Assembly: GCF_014161445.1 (NCBI RefSeq)
Contig: NZ_JABBXA010000011.1
Location: 62,001-126,000, forward strand
Reading direction: 5' to 3'
Source of the DNA: Microbispora sp. H13382
Lineage (GTDB): Bacteria > Actinomycetota > Actinomycetes > Streptosporangiales > Streptosporangiaceae
DNA: 64,000 nucleotides
The notes beneath the pieces are model-generated. The model saw only the letters and a list, made by a program, of their open reading frames with translations, ran no database searches and was not told where the DNA came from. Shown in pieces: positions 10,077 to 18,316 of the stretch. The number at the start of each line of letters is the position of its first letter. Positions within the stretch are counted from its first letter, which is position 1. The translations under genes were made by a program, and so were the position numbers.

Positions 10077-13000
10077 TGCTGCTCCCTGCGGCTCGTTCCG
10101 AACACACTCGGGTACTTCTTCACGATCTGCGCGTAGTCCCCACCGTAGGGGACACGCACGACACTCCACCCAAGATCGCGAAGCTCGTCTTCGGCGTCCT
10201 CGTCGCGGCCGGGATCGTCGGCGTTGTCCGGGCCATCGACGAACAAAGCCACCTGCGCGTGTGGAGTTTCATAGACCATTTCGACCCGTATGCCGTTCAG
10301 GTCCACCTTGAGCGCATTCGGCGCACGGTACTCCCACTCCTCCAGCCAGCACACGAATGCGTGCAGCGGATCGTTCGACTCGGCGTCGGAGCGAACCGGT
10401 TCCCAGGTGTCCTGAGGCTTGGTCGCCGGGGGCCGGGGTACGCGGGCCTGGGCGAGGGCCAGCAGCAGATCACGCGCCAGGTGGCGGTCGATCTGCTCGT
10501 GCTTGCCCTGGTTGCTGAACGAGAGCAGGCAGTCGTAGCAAGCCTTGGCGCAGCGCTCGCCGTTGATCGCACCACCGGTGTCCTCCCCGGTGTCGGGGTC
10601 GAAGTGTGCGATCTCCAATGCCCGTCGGGCGGCGTTGGCGAGGGCGTCGTCCTCCATAACCAGGCGGCGCAACACCCCCGCGCCGCCCTCGGAGCTCTCG
10701 ATGAACAGCGCCCGGCCGCGGTGGGCCTCGTCGGGCAGGGGTTCGCTGGTCAGTTCGCTGTCTTCGAGCTGGAACTCGGCCTCGATACCGCGCTCCAGCG
10801 CGTACATGAAACTGATCGCCGTCTCCTCGCTCACCGCCGTGGCCACGCGGGTGACCAGGATGTTGCGGCGGTCCTCGACGTACGGGATGACCTGCTGCTT
10901 GGCCTCAACCCGGCTGGCGTCGTCGACGGGGTTGAGCTCGGGGGTAAGCGCGTCCTTCTCCGACAACCACCTGCCGGTGTGGACGTTGATCCAGAACCCG
11001 GCGCTCGTATGCTGCCGGCGTCCCATGTTGGTGACCCGCACCGTCGCGGTGTCGCCGTACTGCAGCTGCAGCACGGCGCCCTTGTTCACGGCCGCGGTGT
11101 CAAGACGACCGGGACGGACGCCGTGGTCGTTGAAGCGGTAGGAAGTGACCAGGTCGTATCCGGCACGGCGCCGCTCCTCCTCGTCGGAGGAGATCCGATC
11201 GCGGCGGACCGTCTTGACGGTCTGCAGTCGAAGCAGGCGGTGCATGGTCTTGCCGAGTTTTCCGCCGCAGGACTCGCACATATCGATGCCGACGACGGAG
11301 TCGTGCAGGTAGCCGCAGAACTCGCAGCGTCGCGCGGACTTGGTGTCGAGCCCGCTGCCTCCTTGCTCGTTGGGGGCGAGCTGGACCTCCTTGACCTGGT
11401 AGCGCGAGCCCTCGTGATAGATGAGGGCGTCCGGGCCGAATTCGCGGATGGCTATGAAGCGCGGCCGGTGGATGAACTCGACTTCGGTGGTCTTGCCCTT
11501 GCGGGCGGCGATGTAGGCACGCAGTGGCAGCCGGGGGAACGAATAGCCCGGCAGGAACCCCTCGGAGGCGAGGTATCGGTAGGAGTAGAAGTCTGTCTGG
11601 AAGTCCTCGGAATCCTCGTTGCGGAGCAGCTTGAGCTGGTTTTCTGCCTCGCGCCGACGGGCGGTCGCGATGTCGCGCTTGTTCTTGCCCGTGGAGTGGT
11701 CGCCGATGATGCGATGTTGTTCCTCCCGCTCGGCCTGCGCCGTACGGTAGAGCTCGCGCCAGCGGTCGAATGCGGCGTTGAACTCTTTCGGCGCGTCCTG
11801 AACGGTCCGGTCGATCCAGTCGTCGTGCCACCATGAGGTCAGGTCCAGCTCGCTGACGTGCTCCGCCAGGACCACGCGGGCCCGTTCTCCCGCCCGCGTC
11901 TGGGCGTGCGTATTGGCGACCGCCGTCCGCACCTTCGGCAGCAGGGGGAAGCCGGGGGCGTCGACGTCGAGGATCTTGCTGATCGAGCTGTCGAGGGGGA
12001 GCTCGGTCTCGGCCAGCCAGATCGCATGCACATGAGAGCGGATCAGGTCCTCGTTGGTGAGGTCGAGCCGAGGCGCCGCCACCGACCCCGCCACCATCTG
12101 GTCACGGTGCCGGAAGTAGTACTGGTCGTGGGCGTTGCCGGTGGCGCAGTAGGTCACCACCAGGGCCGGTTGCCCGGACCGGCCCGCCCGGCCCGCCCGC
12201 TGGGCGTAGTTTGCCGGTGTGGGCGGGACGTTGCGCATCGCGACCGCGTTCAGGCTGGCGATGTCGATGCCCAGCTCCATTGTGGGTGAGCAGTAGAGCA
12301 CCTGGAGATCACCGGCGCGGAACAGCTCTTCACGGATGCTGCGCAGCTCGTTCATCACCTGGGCGGTATGCTCCCGGGCCTGCAGGCCGGCGAGGTTGGC
12401 CGCCTTCTCGGTGTAGAGGCGCTGGAAGAACGGGTTGATCCGCGGGCCGGTGTCGGCCGCGACATGCTTGCGGATCCGGTCCTCTGCCCCCGCCTTGCCG
12501 TCACCGAGCCGCCAGATGATCGACGAGGCCTTGAGCTGGTAACCGTCCCGTTCCCGGACGAGGATGCCGCAGCGTTCCAGGACCGCCAGCATGTCCCGGA
12601 TCATCGCGTGCGCGTCGTCCCGGGAAAGACCCGTGTGCTCGCGCAGCAGATACTTGCCGTACGCGCCGAACCCGGTCAGATACAGGTCCTTGCTGGATCG
12701 CAGGCCGCCATGCCGCCCAGCGCGGGGATAGGCGACGGCAGCGTAGACCACGTTCTCCGTCGGCTCCATGGCCCACGGATCCTTGAGGTAGTGGCGGCTC
12801 TCCTCCTTGATCTGCATGAACCCGGGCTCGGTCAGGCAGTCGGCGTCGATCGCCAGGACCCGGCGCAATTCGTCCAGCAGAGTCCGCAACAGCTCGTCAC
12901 GTAACTCGGGCCGGTCGTCCCGCAGCGCGTAGTGCGCGCCGTCCCAGAGATCCTGCGCTGCGGCGATGTCTGGAAGGTCCAGGTAGTCGACCTTCAGCAG

Positions 13001-15196
13001 GCCCGTCTGCTCCAGGTTCGGCATCGTGATCCGCCAGCCGCGTTCCAGGTCCAGATAGAGCCGGTAGTTGATGAGCTGACGTAGTGCCTTCCACGTGTTG
13101 CGCTCCGCGGTGAACCTGGCCTCGGGGTTCTGCGCGAAGTCGGCGAAGGCGAGATTCAGCGCCTCGGTGACTCGCTGCGCGATCACTTCGTGGGTGAGGC
13201 CGTCGGGGGCCGCCTGAAGCGCCCTGTAGAGAGCGCCGCGGAGCTGGACGACCTGCACAAAATCGTTGAAGTGGCCGGCCTGCAGGCTGGCGTCCTGCCG
13301 GTTGTCCGTGAACGCCAGCAACTTGCGCTGAGGCTTCTCAATCTCCGGGTTCTCGCGCAGGGTCCGCACCACAGTGGAGCTGATCACGCTCGTGGCCGAA
13401 CTACGGCCCTCCACCGCGAGCGACCCCAGCTTGGCGAAGTCACTGCCGCGTACCTGCTCATACGACGTCCGGCAGGCAAGACAGAAGGTGAAAGGGGCAG
13501 CGATATACGCGGCGCGGGTGCCGTCTTCGTCCACATAGCCGTTCGGGGCGACATGGACGATCTCGGGGAGGTACTTCCGTTTGGCTGCGATCACACTGGG
13601 GGATCCGTCGCTCGACGTCTCCAGCCACGACTCCGGCACCCGCTGATCATCGATCGCGATCTGTGTGGTGTCCGGCCACGGGAAATCGCTCGAGACATAC
13701 AGGTAGCCGTCCAGCTCATCACCGGTCTGATCGACGTCACGGCGGGATTTGAACCGGATGGTCCCCTTGTCGTCCACCCGTCGCACGGTCAGGTACTCCT
13801 GACCACACTCCCGGCAGAACGACGCGGGTAGCAGGATGTGGTCTTCCTTGCCGGGCTGGGGAACCACTTTCTGATAGCGGCTGGTGATGTAACGGACGTC
13901 CTCCGGCTCGATGCTCAGGTAGACGTCGTCACCCTTGGAAAGGAACTGGTGCAGCCGGAAGGCGAACACCGGCCGCTGAGTCCGCGGATGGCTGATCGCC
14001 GCGCCTCGTTTGAGCGTTTCCTGGATCGCCGCCGCACACTCCTCCGGGGCGTATCCGGTTCGAGCGGCAAGATCGCGAGCCGCTTCCGGGACCGTACGCG
14101 GACGGGGCGGACGCGTCAGCGCACCCGTGGCCGGATCGGCGACCACGCCGAACTGAGCCTCCACCCACGCCGCGAGCGGGTCGGCGATGAAACTGTCGTA
14201 GTCCTGTTCGGGAATCTTGAGTGCGGTCACGGCGTCCGGATCCGCTGTGGTGGCACGCTCCAACGTCTCGCCGATCACATGCGCCCGCGCCACCGGAACA
14301 CCGAACAGACGGGTCGCGGTCTCCGCCACCTTCTCGCGGCGATGCTGCTCACTGCCCTCGGTCGTCATCGTCGCGGACGTGCCGACACACTGGATCTCAT
14401 CGGCGTCGCATGCATCCCGTACGCGACGGACCAGCATCGCCACGTCGGCGCCCTGCCGGCCGCGATAGGTGTGCAACTCGTCGAGAACCAGCCAGCGCAG
14501 GCCCCGCGCCGCGGTGATGAGACTGTCCCGCTCACCCGGCCGGGTCAGGACCAGGTCGAGCATGACGTAGTTGGTCAGCAGAATGTCCGGAGGGTCGGCC
14601 AGGATCTGCTGCCGCTCATGCCCCTTCTCCTGCCCGGTGTACCGGCGAAACGTCACCGGCTCACGGCCAGGGCCGTACCCCTCCTTGAGGAACTTGTCGA
14701 GCTCATGCACCTGGCTGTTGGCAAGGGCGTTCATCGGATAGACGATGATCGCCTTCACGCCCGGCTGATAGGCGCCGCTCTCCTTCTGGCGGAGCACCCA
14801 GTCGACGATCGGCACGATGTAACTGAGGCTCTTACCCGATCCCGTCCCGGTGGTGAGCACGTAGCTTGCGCCCGTCCGCGCGATCTCCACAGCCTCACGC
14901 TGGTGACGGTGCAGGTTGAGGACGTGGCCCTCGGAGGAGTCGTCCTTGCCGACGCGGAAGATGCGCTCGCACTCTTCGACAAGCAGGCCCTGCCCAATGA
15001 GCTCGCTGATGGAGCCGCCGGGCGCGAAGTTCGGATTCAGCGACAGGTAGGGATCAGGCCACTGCTCGCCCTCACCGAGCCGTTTCTGGACGTGTCCCTT
15101 GATCCGCTCGTCCTCGATCTCGGTGAAACCCGATGTGAACGCAGCGTAGTCGGCAATCAGCTGTTCGTGAACCTTGAAGACGTCCATCCTGCCCAT
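10073..15196 (-). CDS. DEAD/DEAH helicase with DUF1998-type Cys region, like DrmA and DrmB fused, with a nuclease-like tail
   Basis: This 1707-aa protein is the first gene of the operon. Helicase motifs are Walker A TTGTGSGKS near residue 113, the Q/LDELHTYRGRQGADV motif II near 237, GTSATM motif III, and motif VI QRAGRAGRSGQ near 994. Cysteine pairs follow: CRECG, CLACR, CEFCG...CESCGG and CAKACYDCLLSF near 1547. The last group is characteristic of DUF1998/MZB-type helicases (DrmB, MrfA). The final 100 residues (VALFVDGPDNADD...EDELRDLGWSVVRV) resemble the C-terminal half of Vsr/DUF559 nucleases. In DISARM, DrmA (helicase) and DrmB (DUF1998) are separate proteins that load on phage DNA together; here both parts sit in one chain. 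The start could be ATG 15196 or ATG 15187. Confidence 0.88.
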   Translation of the reverse strand: MGRMDVFKVHEQLIADYAAFTSGFTEIEDERIKGHVQKRLGEGEQWPDPYLSLNPNFAPGGSISELIGQGLLVEECERIFRVGKDDSSEGHVLNLHRHQREAVEIARTGASYVLTTGTGSGKSLSYIVPIVDWVLRQKESGAYQPGVKAIIVYPMNALANSQVHELDKFLKEGYGPGREPVTFRRYTGQEKGHERQQILADPPDILLTNYVMLDLVLTRPGERDSLITAARGLRWLVLDELHTYRGRQGADVAMLVRRVRDACDADEIQCVGTSATMTTEGSEQHRREKVAETATRLFGVPVARAHVIGETLERATTADPDAVTALKIPEQDYDSFIADPLAAWVEAQFGVVADPATGALTRPPRPRTVPEAARDLAARTGYAPEECAAAIQETLKRGAAISHPRTQRPVFAFRLHQFLSKGDDVYLSIEPEDVRYITSRYQKVVPQPGKEDHILLPASFCRECGQEYLTVRRVDDKGTIRFKSRRDVDQTGDELDGYLYVSSDFPWPDTTQIAIDDQRVPESWLETSSDGSPSVIAAKRKYLPEIVHVAPNGYVDEDGTRAAYIAAPFTFCLACRTSYEQVRGSDFAKLGSLAVEGRSSATSVISSTVVRTLRENPEIEKPQRKLLAFTDNRQDASLQAGHFNDFVQVVQLRGALYRALQAAPDGLTHEVIAQRVTEALNLAFADFAQNPEARFTAERNTWKALRQLINYRLYLDLERGWRITMPNLEQTGLLKVDYLDLPDIAAAQDLWDGAHYALRDDRPELRDELLRTLLDELRRVLAIDADCLTEPGFMQIKEESRHYLKDPWAMEPTENVVYAAVAYPRAGRHGGLRSSKDLYLTGFGAYGKYLLREHTGLSRDDAHAMIRDMLAVLERCGILVRERDGYQLKASSIIWRLGDGKAGAEDRIRKHVAADTGPRINPFFQRLYTEKAANLAGLQAREHTAQVMNELRSIREELFRAGDLQVLYCSPTMELGIDIASLNAVAMRNVPPTPANYAQRAGRAGRSGQPALVVTYCATGNAHDQYYFRHRDQMVAGSVAAPRLDLTNEDLIRSHVHAIWLAETELPLDSSISKILDVDAPGFPLLPKVRTAVANTHAQTRAGERARVVLAEHVSELDLTSWWHDDWIDRTVQDAPKEFNAAFDRWRELYRTAQAEREEQHRIIGDHSTGKNKRDIATARRREAENQLKLLRNEDSEDFQTDFYSYRYLASEGFLPGYSFPRLPLRAYIAARKGKTTEVEFIHRPRFIAIREFGPDALIYHEGSRYQVKEVQLAPNEQGGSGLDTKSARRCEFCGYLHDSVVGIDMCESCGGKLGKTMHRLLRLQTVKTVRRDRISSDEEERRRAGYDLVTSYRFNDHGVRPGRLDTAAVNKGAVLQLQYGDTATVRVTNMGRRQHTSAGFWINVHTGRWLSEKDALTPELNPVDDASRVEAKQQVIPYVEDRRNILVTRVATAVSEETAISFMYALERGIEAEFQLEDSELTSEPLPDEAHRGRALFIESSEGGAGVLRRLVMEDDALANAARRALEIAHFDPDTGEDTGGAINGERCAKACYDCLLSFSNQGKHEQIDRHLARDLLLALAQARVPRPPATKPQDTWEPVRSDAESNDPLHAFVCWLEEWEYRAPNALKVDLNGIRVEMVYETPHAQVALFVDGPDNADDPGRDEDAEDELRDLGWSVVRVPYGGDYAQIVKKYPSVFGTSRREQH

Positions 15197-15594
15197 ATTC
15201 CGCGATCTTCAAACCTGTGGGCACGCTATCGCTCATCACCCTCAAGCGGTACACGCTCGTCGAAGGTCACCGCCTTCTGGGACATCCGTAATCCATGACC
15301 TGCCGTTACACGCTCAAGTAAAGCTCATGCCGAGAGGTGGTGATCCGACCTCCCAGGGGGACTGGCAGATCGGTCTTGAGCGCGCTCTATCGGTGCCGTG
15401 CTGCTGGCGGCTCCGCCGCGCCCCATGGCCGTGAAACCATCGTTCAAAATGCTCGAGCGCGGGAGGGTGAGGTGGTGGCGGTCCTGGGGTGGGATCGCTC
15501 CCGGTCCGGCCCCTTCGGCAGGGAGGTCAGCCACTCCGCGACGTTTCTGTTCGGACGTGTATACGGAGAGCCTGCCTTCAAGCGGTAGCAGGGT
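15197..15594. other. Intergenic leader of the defence operon
   Basis: There is no convincing coding frame in this roughly 400-bp stretch between the operon head and the XRE gene, both on the minus strand. It should hold the promoter of the five-gene operon unless that operon is read through from the XRE gene. The 10-mer TCAAGCGGTA occurs near 15243 and again near 15578, and TACACGCTC occurs twice (near 15251 and 15307). I could not assign a clear -10/-35 pair. Confidence 0.5.
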
Positions 15595-15840
15595 TTACAC
15601 GAGAAGGTCGTCCGTGTCGGCGCCCAGTGCTCTGACGAGGCTAAGGATCGTGAAGTAGCCCGGTTCGACCACTGCCGCTGTCTCAATCTTTCTCAGGGTT
15701 GAGAGTGCGATTTCAGCGCTCGCTGCCAGCTGCTGTTGCGTGTACCCCCTCTGCAGGCGAAGCTCTCTGAGCCGCGCCCCCAGACGTGCTGCCTGCGCGA
15801 CGTATCTGCTCTCAGCTCGTTTTCTACGTCCTGCGCCCAC
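15595..15840 (-). CDS. Small XRE-family HTH repressor
   Basis: This 81-aa protein starts at GTG 15840. Nearly all of it is a Cro/C1-type helix-turn-helix: LRELRLQRGYTQQQLAASAEIALSTLRKIE, followed by the helix LSLVRALGADTDDLLV. It reads toward the defence operon 400 bp downstream and is divergent from the three-Cys gene. A perfect 10-bp palindrome lies directly upstream of its start, within the shared promoter region. This suggests autoregulation and control of the divergent pair, possibly also of the DISARM-like operon. The ribosome site is weak. The assignment to XRE is secure; the targets are inferred. Confidence 0.82.
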   Translation of the reverse strand: MGAGRRKRAESRYVAQAARLGARLRELRLQRGYTQQQLAASAEIALSTLRKIETAAVVEPGYFTILSLVRALGADTDDLLV

Positions 15841-15856
15841 CGAACCACCGCTTGGA

Positions 15857-15888
15857 GTGATAAATTAATACCGCTCAAAATTTATCAC
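15857..15888. promoter_or_regulatory. Palindromic operator between divergent genes
   Basis: GTGATAAATT at 15857-15866 and its exact reverse complement AATTTATCAC at 15879-15888 are separated by 12 bp. The site is AT-rich in otherwise GC-rich DNA. It lies between the XRE start (15840) and the three-Cys protein start (15942), where an operator covering both promoters would be expected. The spacing of about two helical turns between arm centres suits an HTH dimer. Binding by the neighbouring XRE protein is an inference. Confidence 0.7.
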
Positions 15889-15941
15889 CGCTGATAGCGT
15901 GAGGTCACTGCTCAGGCGTGACGCGGCCAAAGGGGTTAGTC

Positions 15942-16721
15942 ATGGCTAGACGAACGGCGATCGAGTGGACGGAAGTCACCTGGAACCCGAGCACGGGCTG
16001 TGACCGGATCTCAGCTGGCTGCGACAACTGCTATGCCCTGACGTTGGCCAAGCGGCTCAAAGCTATGGGCGCGGCGAAGTATCAGAACGACGGCGATCCT
16101 CGGACGTCAGGGCCGGGATTCGGTGTGACACTCCATCCGTCAGCACTGCGTCAGCCCTACACCTGGCGCACTCCTCAAGTGGTTTTTGTCAACTCGATGA
16201 GTGACCTGTTCCACGCGCGGGTCCCTCTTGACTTCGTGCGCCAGGTTTTCAAGGTGATCAAGGAGACGCCACAGCATACTTACCAGGTCCTAACGAAACG
16301 CTCCGCGCGGCTACGCAAAGTCGCACAGCTGCTCGAATGGCCTGACAACTTGTGGATCGGGGTTTCGGTCGAAGACGAAGATGCCCTGTATCGAGTGGAT
16401 GACCTACGGGCTGTGCCTGCCCGTACAAGGTTCCTGTCCTGCGAACCGCTCCTGGGTCCTTTGTCCCGGCTAACGTTGACTGGCATGGATTGGGTCATAG
16501 TCGGTGGCGAGAGTGGACCGGTTCACCGGCCCATCTCAGCGTCCTGGGTGCGCGAGATCCGCGATCTGTGCCAGGAAAGCCGAGTACCCTTCTTCTTTAA
16601 GCAGTGGGGCGGGCGCACGCCGAAAGCCGGCGGGCGGCTACTCGACGGACGAACGTGGGACGAGCTCCCCGTCCTCGCACGACCAACTGCGGCCATTGAA
16701 CCTAGCGCTGTCACAGTCTGA
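15942..16721 (+). CDS. Phage Gp37/Gp68-like three-Cys-motif protein (DUF5131)
   Basis: This 259-aa protein starts at ATG 15942, with AAAGGGG about 6 nt upstream. A GTG 24 bp earlier lacks a good ribosome site. The start MARRTAIEWTEVTWNPSTG followed by C20, C27 and C30 (C-x6-C-x2-CY) is the hallmark of the phage Gp37/Gp68 family. The spacing suggests a metal or Fe-S site. Further conserved blocks are VFVNSMSDLFH, QVLTKR, NLWIGVSVE, RFLSCEPLLGP and WVIVGGESGP, ending in FFKQWGG. The biochemical role of the family is not known to me. It is regularly paired with TcmP, which follows here after 56 bp, so the two should be read as one unit under the divergent XRE gene. Confidence 0.88.
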   Translation: MARRTAIEWTEVTWNPSTGCDRISAGCDNCYALTLAKRLKAMGAAKYQNDGDPRTSGPGFGVTLHPSALRQPYTWRTPQVVFVNSMSDLFHARVPLDFVRQVFKVIKETPQHTYQVLTKRSARLRKVAQLLEWPDNLWIGVSVEDEDALYRVDDLRAVPARTRFLSCEPLLGPLSRLTLTGMDWVIVGGESGPVHRPISASWVREIRDLCQESRVPFFFKQWGGRTPKAGGRLLDGRTWDELPVLARPTAAIEPSAVTV

Positions 16722-16777
16722 TAGCTACAGCACAAGTCGGCGGTAGACGGCTTACGAGGGCGGGTAAGAAGTGACGT

Positions 16778-17896
16778 ATGCCTGCCCCCCAAACGCCGAC
16801 GTGGGACTGCGACCCGCACACACGCGCTAAGCACGAGTTACTCCAGCGCTACCTAGAAGCGTGGTTCCCCATCCTCCTTCAAGGGCCCCGCGCACGCCAA
16901 TCGGTGACATACGCGGAAGGCTTCGCCGGCCCAGGAATCTACAAAGGAGGCGAGCCGGGCTCTCCGGTCATCGCGCTCGGGGTTTTCTTGCGAAGAAAAC
17001 AGCTCCTGAGCGGAAAGCGAATGAACGTCATCCTGGTGGAAGGCGATTCAACGCGCCTCCAGCGGCTAAAGAGTGAAATAGGGAAATCCGCTGCTCAGTA
17101 TGGCGGTGTGCCTGAGAGTATGAACATCGAATACCATAATGGCCGCTGTGGGGATGTCCTTATTCCTGCCCTTAATGGCGCTGGTGCCACGACCTCCCCT
17201 ATCTTCGCCTTTCTCGATAGCTGGGGCGGGCCAGACATCCCCCTCGATATCGCACGAGTCATTGCGAAAGTTCCTTCCAGTGAGGTGCTGGTCACATTCG
17301 GCACGCGCTTCCTGATGCAATTCGGCAACATTGAGGCGCATCAGGAGAAGGGGGATGTTGCCTTTGGTGGCACTTCCTGGCGCAAGGTCCGAAATCTTCC
17401 GTCGCACCAGAAGAAGGGGTACCTCGTAACGGCCTATCGTGAGTCCCTCAATGCTGCGGGATTTCCCTATGTGATCTCGTTTGAGATGCTCGATGAGGGT
17501 GGTCACGACCTGCACCTTGTGTACGGAACAAGTAGTCACAAGGGGCTCGAAAAAATGAAGGAGGCGATGTGGAAGGTTGATCCCATTCGGGGCGTTAGCT
17601 ACCGCGATCCTCGCGATCCTGACCAGCTTCAGTTCGAATTGAAATTCGACCCTGACACACGCCCTCTGCGGCGGGCCATCCTTGAGGAACTATCGAAGGG
17701 TGAACGGACGCTAGCGCAGCTAAGGGAATTCGCACTATTGGAGACTGTTTATCGGCCCCCGCATGTGACGCCAGTTGTCCGGTACCTTCTAGAGCAAGGT
17801 ATCGCCGAACGCTTTCCAAGCGGCGGACAACTGTCCGGAGATAAGATCATCAGACTGGTTCCTGAGGAAGCCCCTTCGATGGATACGCTTTTTTAG
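16778..17896 (+). CDS. tcmP: Three-Cys-motif partner protein TcmP
   Basis: This 372-aa protein starts with a typical TcmP N-terminus, WDCDPHTRAKHELLQRYLEAW. It continues with YAEGFAGPGIYKGGEPGSP and NVILVEGDSTRLQRL. These blocks look like a degenerate SAM-methyltransferase fold: a glycine-rich loop, then an acidic strand end. IFAFLDSWGGPDIP follows in the position of a catalytic-loop motif. A winged-helix-like C-terminus (LAQLREFALLETVYRPPHVTPVVRYLLEQG) may bind nucleic acid. The gene lies directly after the Gp37/Gp68-like gene on the same strand, the standard arrangement of the pair. The family assignment is confident; the activity is unknown. The local sequence is more AT-rich than the surroundings, a hint of transfer. 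Confidence 0.85.
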   Translation: MPAPQTPTWDCDPHTRAKHELLQRYLEAWFPILLQGPRARQSVTYAEGFAGPGIYKGGEPGSPVIALGVFLRRKQLLSGKRMNVILVEGDSTRLQRLKSEIGKSAAQYGGVPESMNIEYHNGRCGDVLIPALNGAGATTSPIFAFLDSWGGPDIPLDIARVIAKVPSSEVLVTFGTRFLMQFGNIEAHQEKGDVAFGGTSWRKVRNLPSHQKKGYLVTAYRESLNAAGFPYVISFEMLDEGGHDLHLVYGTSSHKGLEKMKEAMWKVDPIRGVSYRDPRDPDQLQFELKFDPDTRPLRRAILEELSKGERTLAQLREFALLETVYRPPHVTPVVRYLLEQGIAERFPSGGQLSGDKIIRLVPEEAPSMDTLF

Positions 17897-17950
17897 ACTT
17901 CTGTCGAAAGGAAGGACCTTGGTCGCCGTCTATCCAGCAGGCGGTGCAAC

Positions 17951-18316
17951 CTAAAGATCGTCTTCTCGCCATGCCTGGATTTCCGCTTCCAGCGCTGCTT
18001 CGTCGAGAGGGGGCACTCTCGCAACTGATGCCCACGCGTCGATCAGTTCCGCGACTTGCTCCACGTTCTCGCTCGTGACCTCGCCATGGACGGTGAACCA
18101 AGCGATCAAGGCCCCGGCTTCTGGTTGGCCTATGTCGCAGCGCGGGCAGAGAACGACGATGCCCGTGCCCGGGACGGTTTCATTCCGAGCATTGACGAGA
18201 TGATGCGGGACCCGGGCCGAGAGGATGCCTTCCTGGCCGCATCGACCACACTCAGGTGACTCTGCTGCCAGGATGACTTCGACTCGGCTCGGATCCGGGG
18301 TGGAGTTGGTCGTCAC
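17951..18316 (-). CDS. Small zinc-ribbon protein, DUF6300-like
   Basis: This 121-aa protein starts at ATG 18316, overlapping the dnaE stop as ATGA, so it is translated with the polymerase gene. Two CxxC knuckles (ECGRCGQ and LCPRCD) are separated by about 33 residues containing ARVPHHLVNAR, then an acidic helical tail. This resembles small actinobacterial proteins annotated DUF6300. The cysteines suggest structural zinc binding. The function is unknown, and coupling to a replicative polymerase is the only clue. It ends 54 bp from the convergent tcmP. Confidence 0.65.
   Translation of the reverse strand: MTTNSTPDPSRVEVILAAESPECGRCGQEGILSARVPHHLVNARNETVPGTGIVVLCPRCDIGQPEAGALIAWFTVHGEVTSENVEQVAELIDAWASVARVPPLDEAALEAEIQAWREDDL

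Noticed and set aside
9683..11836. Long plus-strand open frame of 717 codons
   Set aside because: It lies opposite the well-supported SNF2 and DrmA/B-like genes. Its product is rich in Arg, Ala and Val without domains, as expected of a shadow in GC-rich DNA.
13838..15298. Plus-strand open frame of 486 codons
   Set aside because: Antisense to the N-terminal helicase domain, with no motif and no ribosome site.
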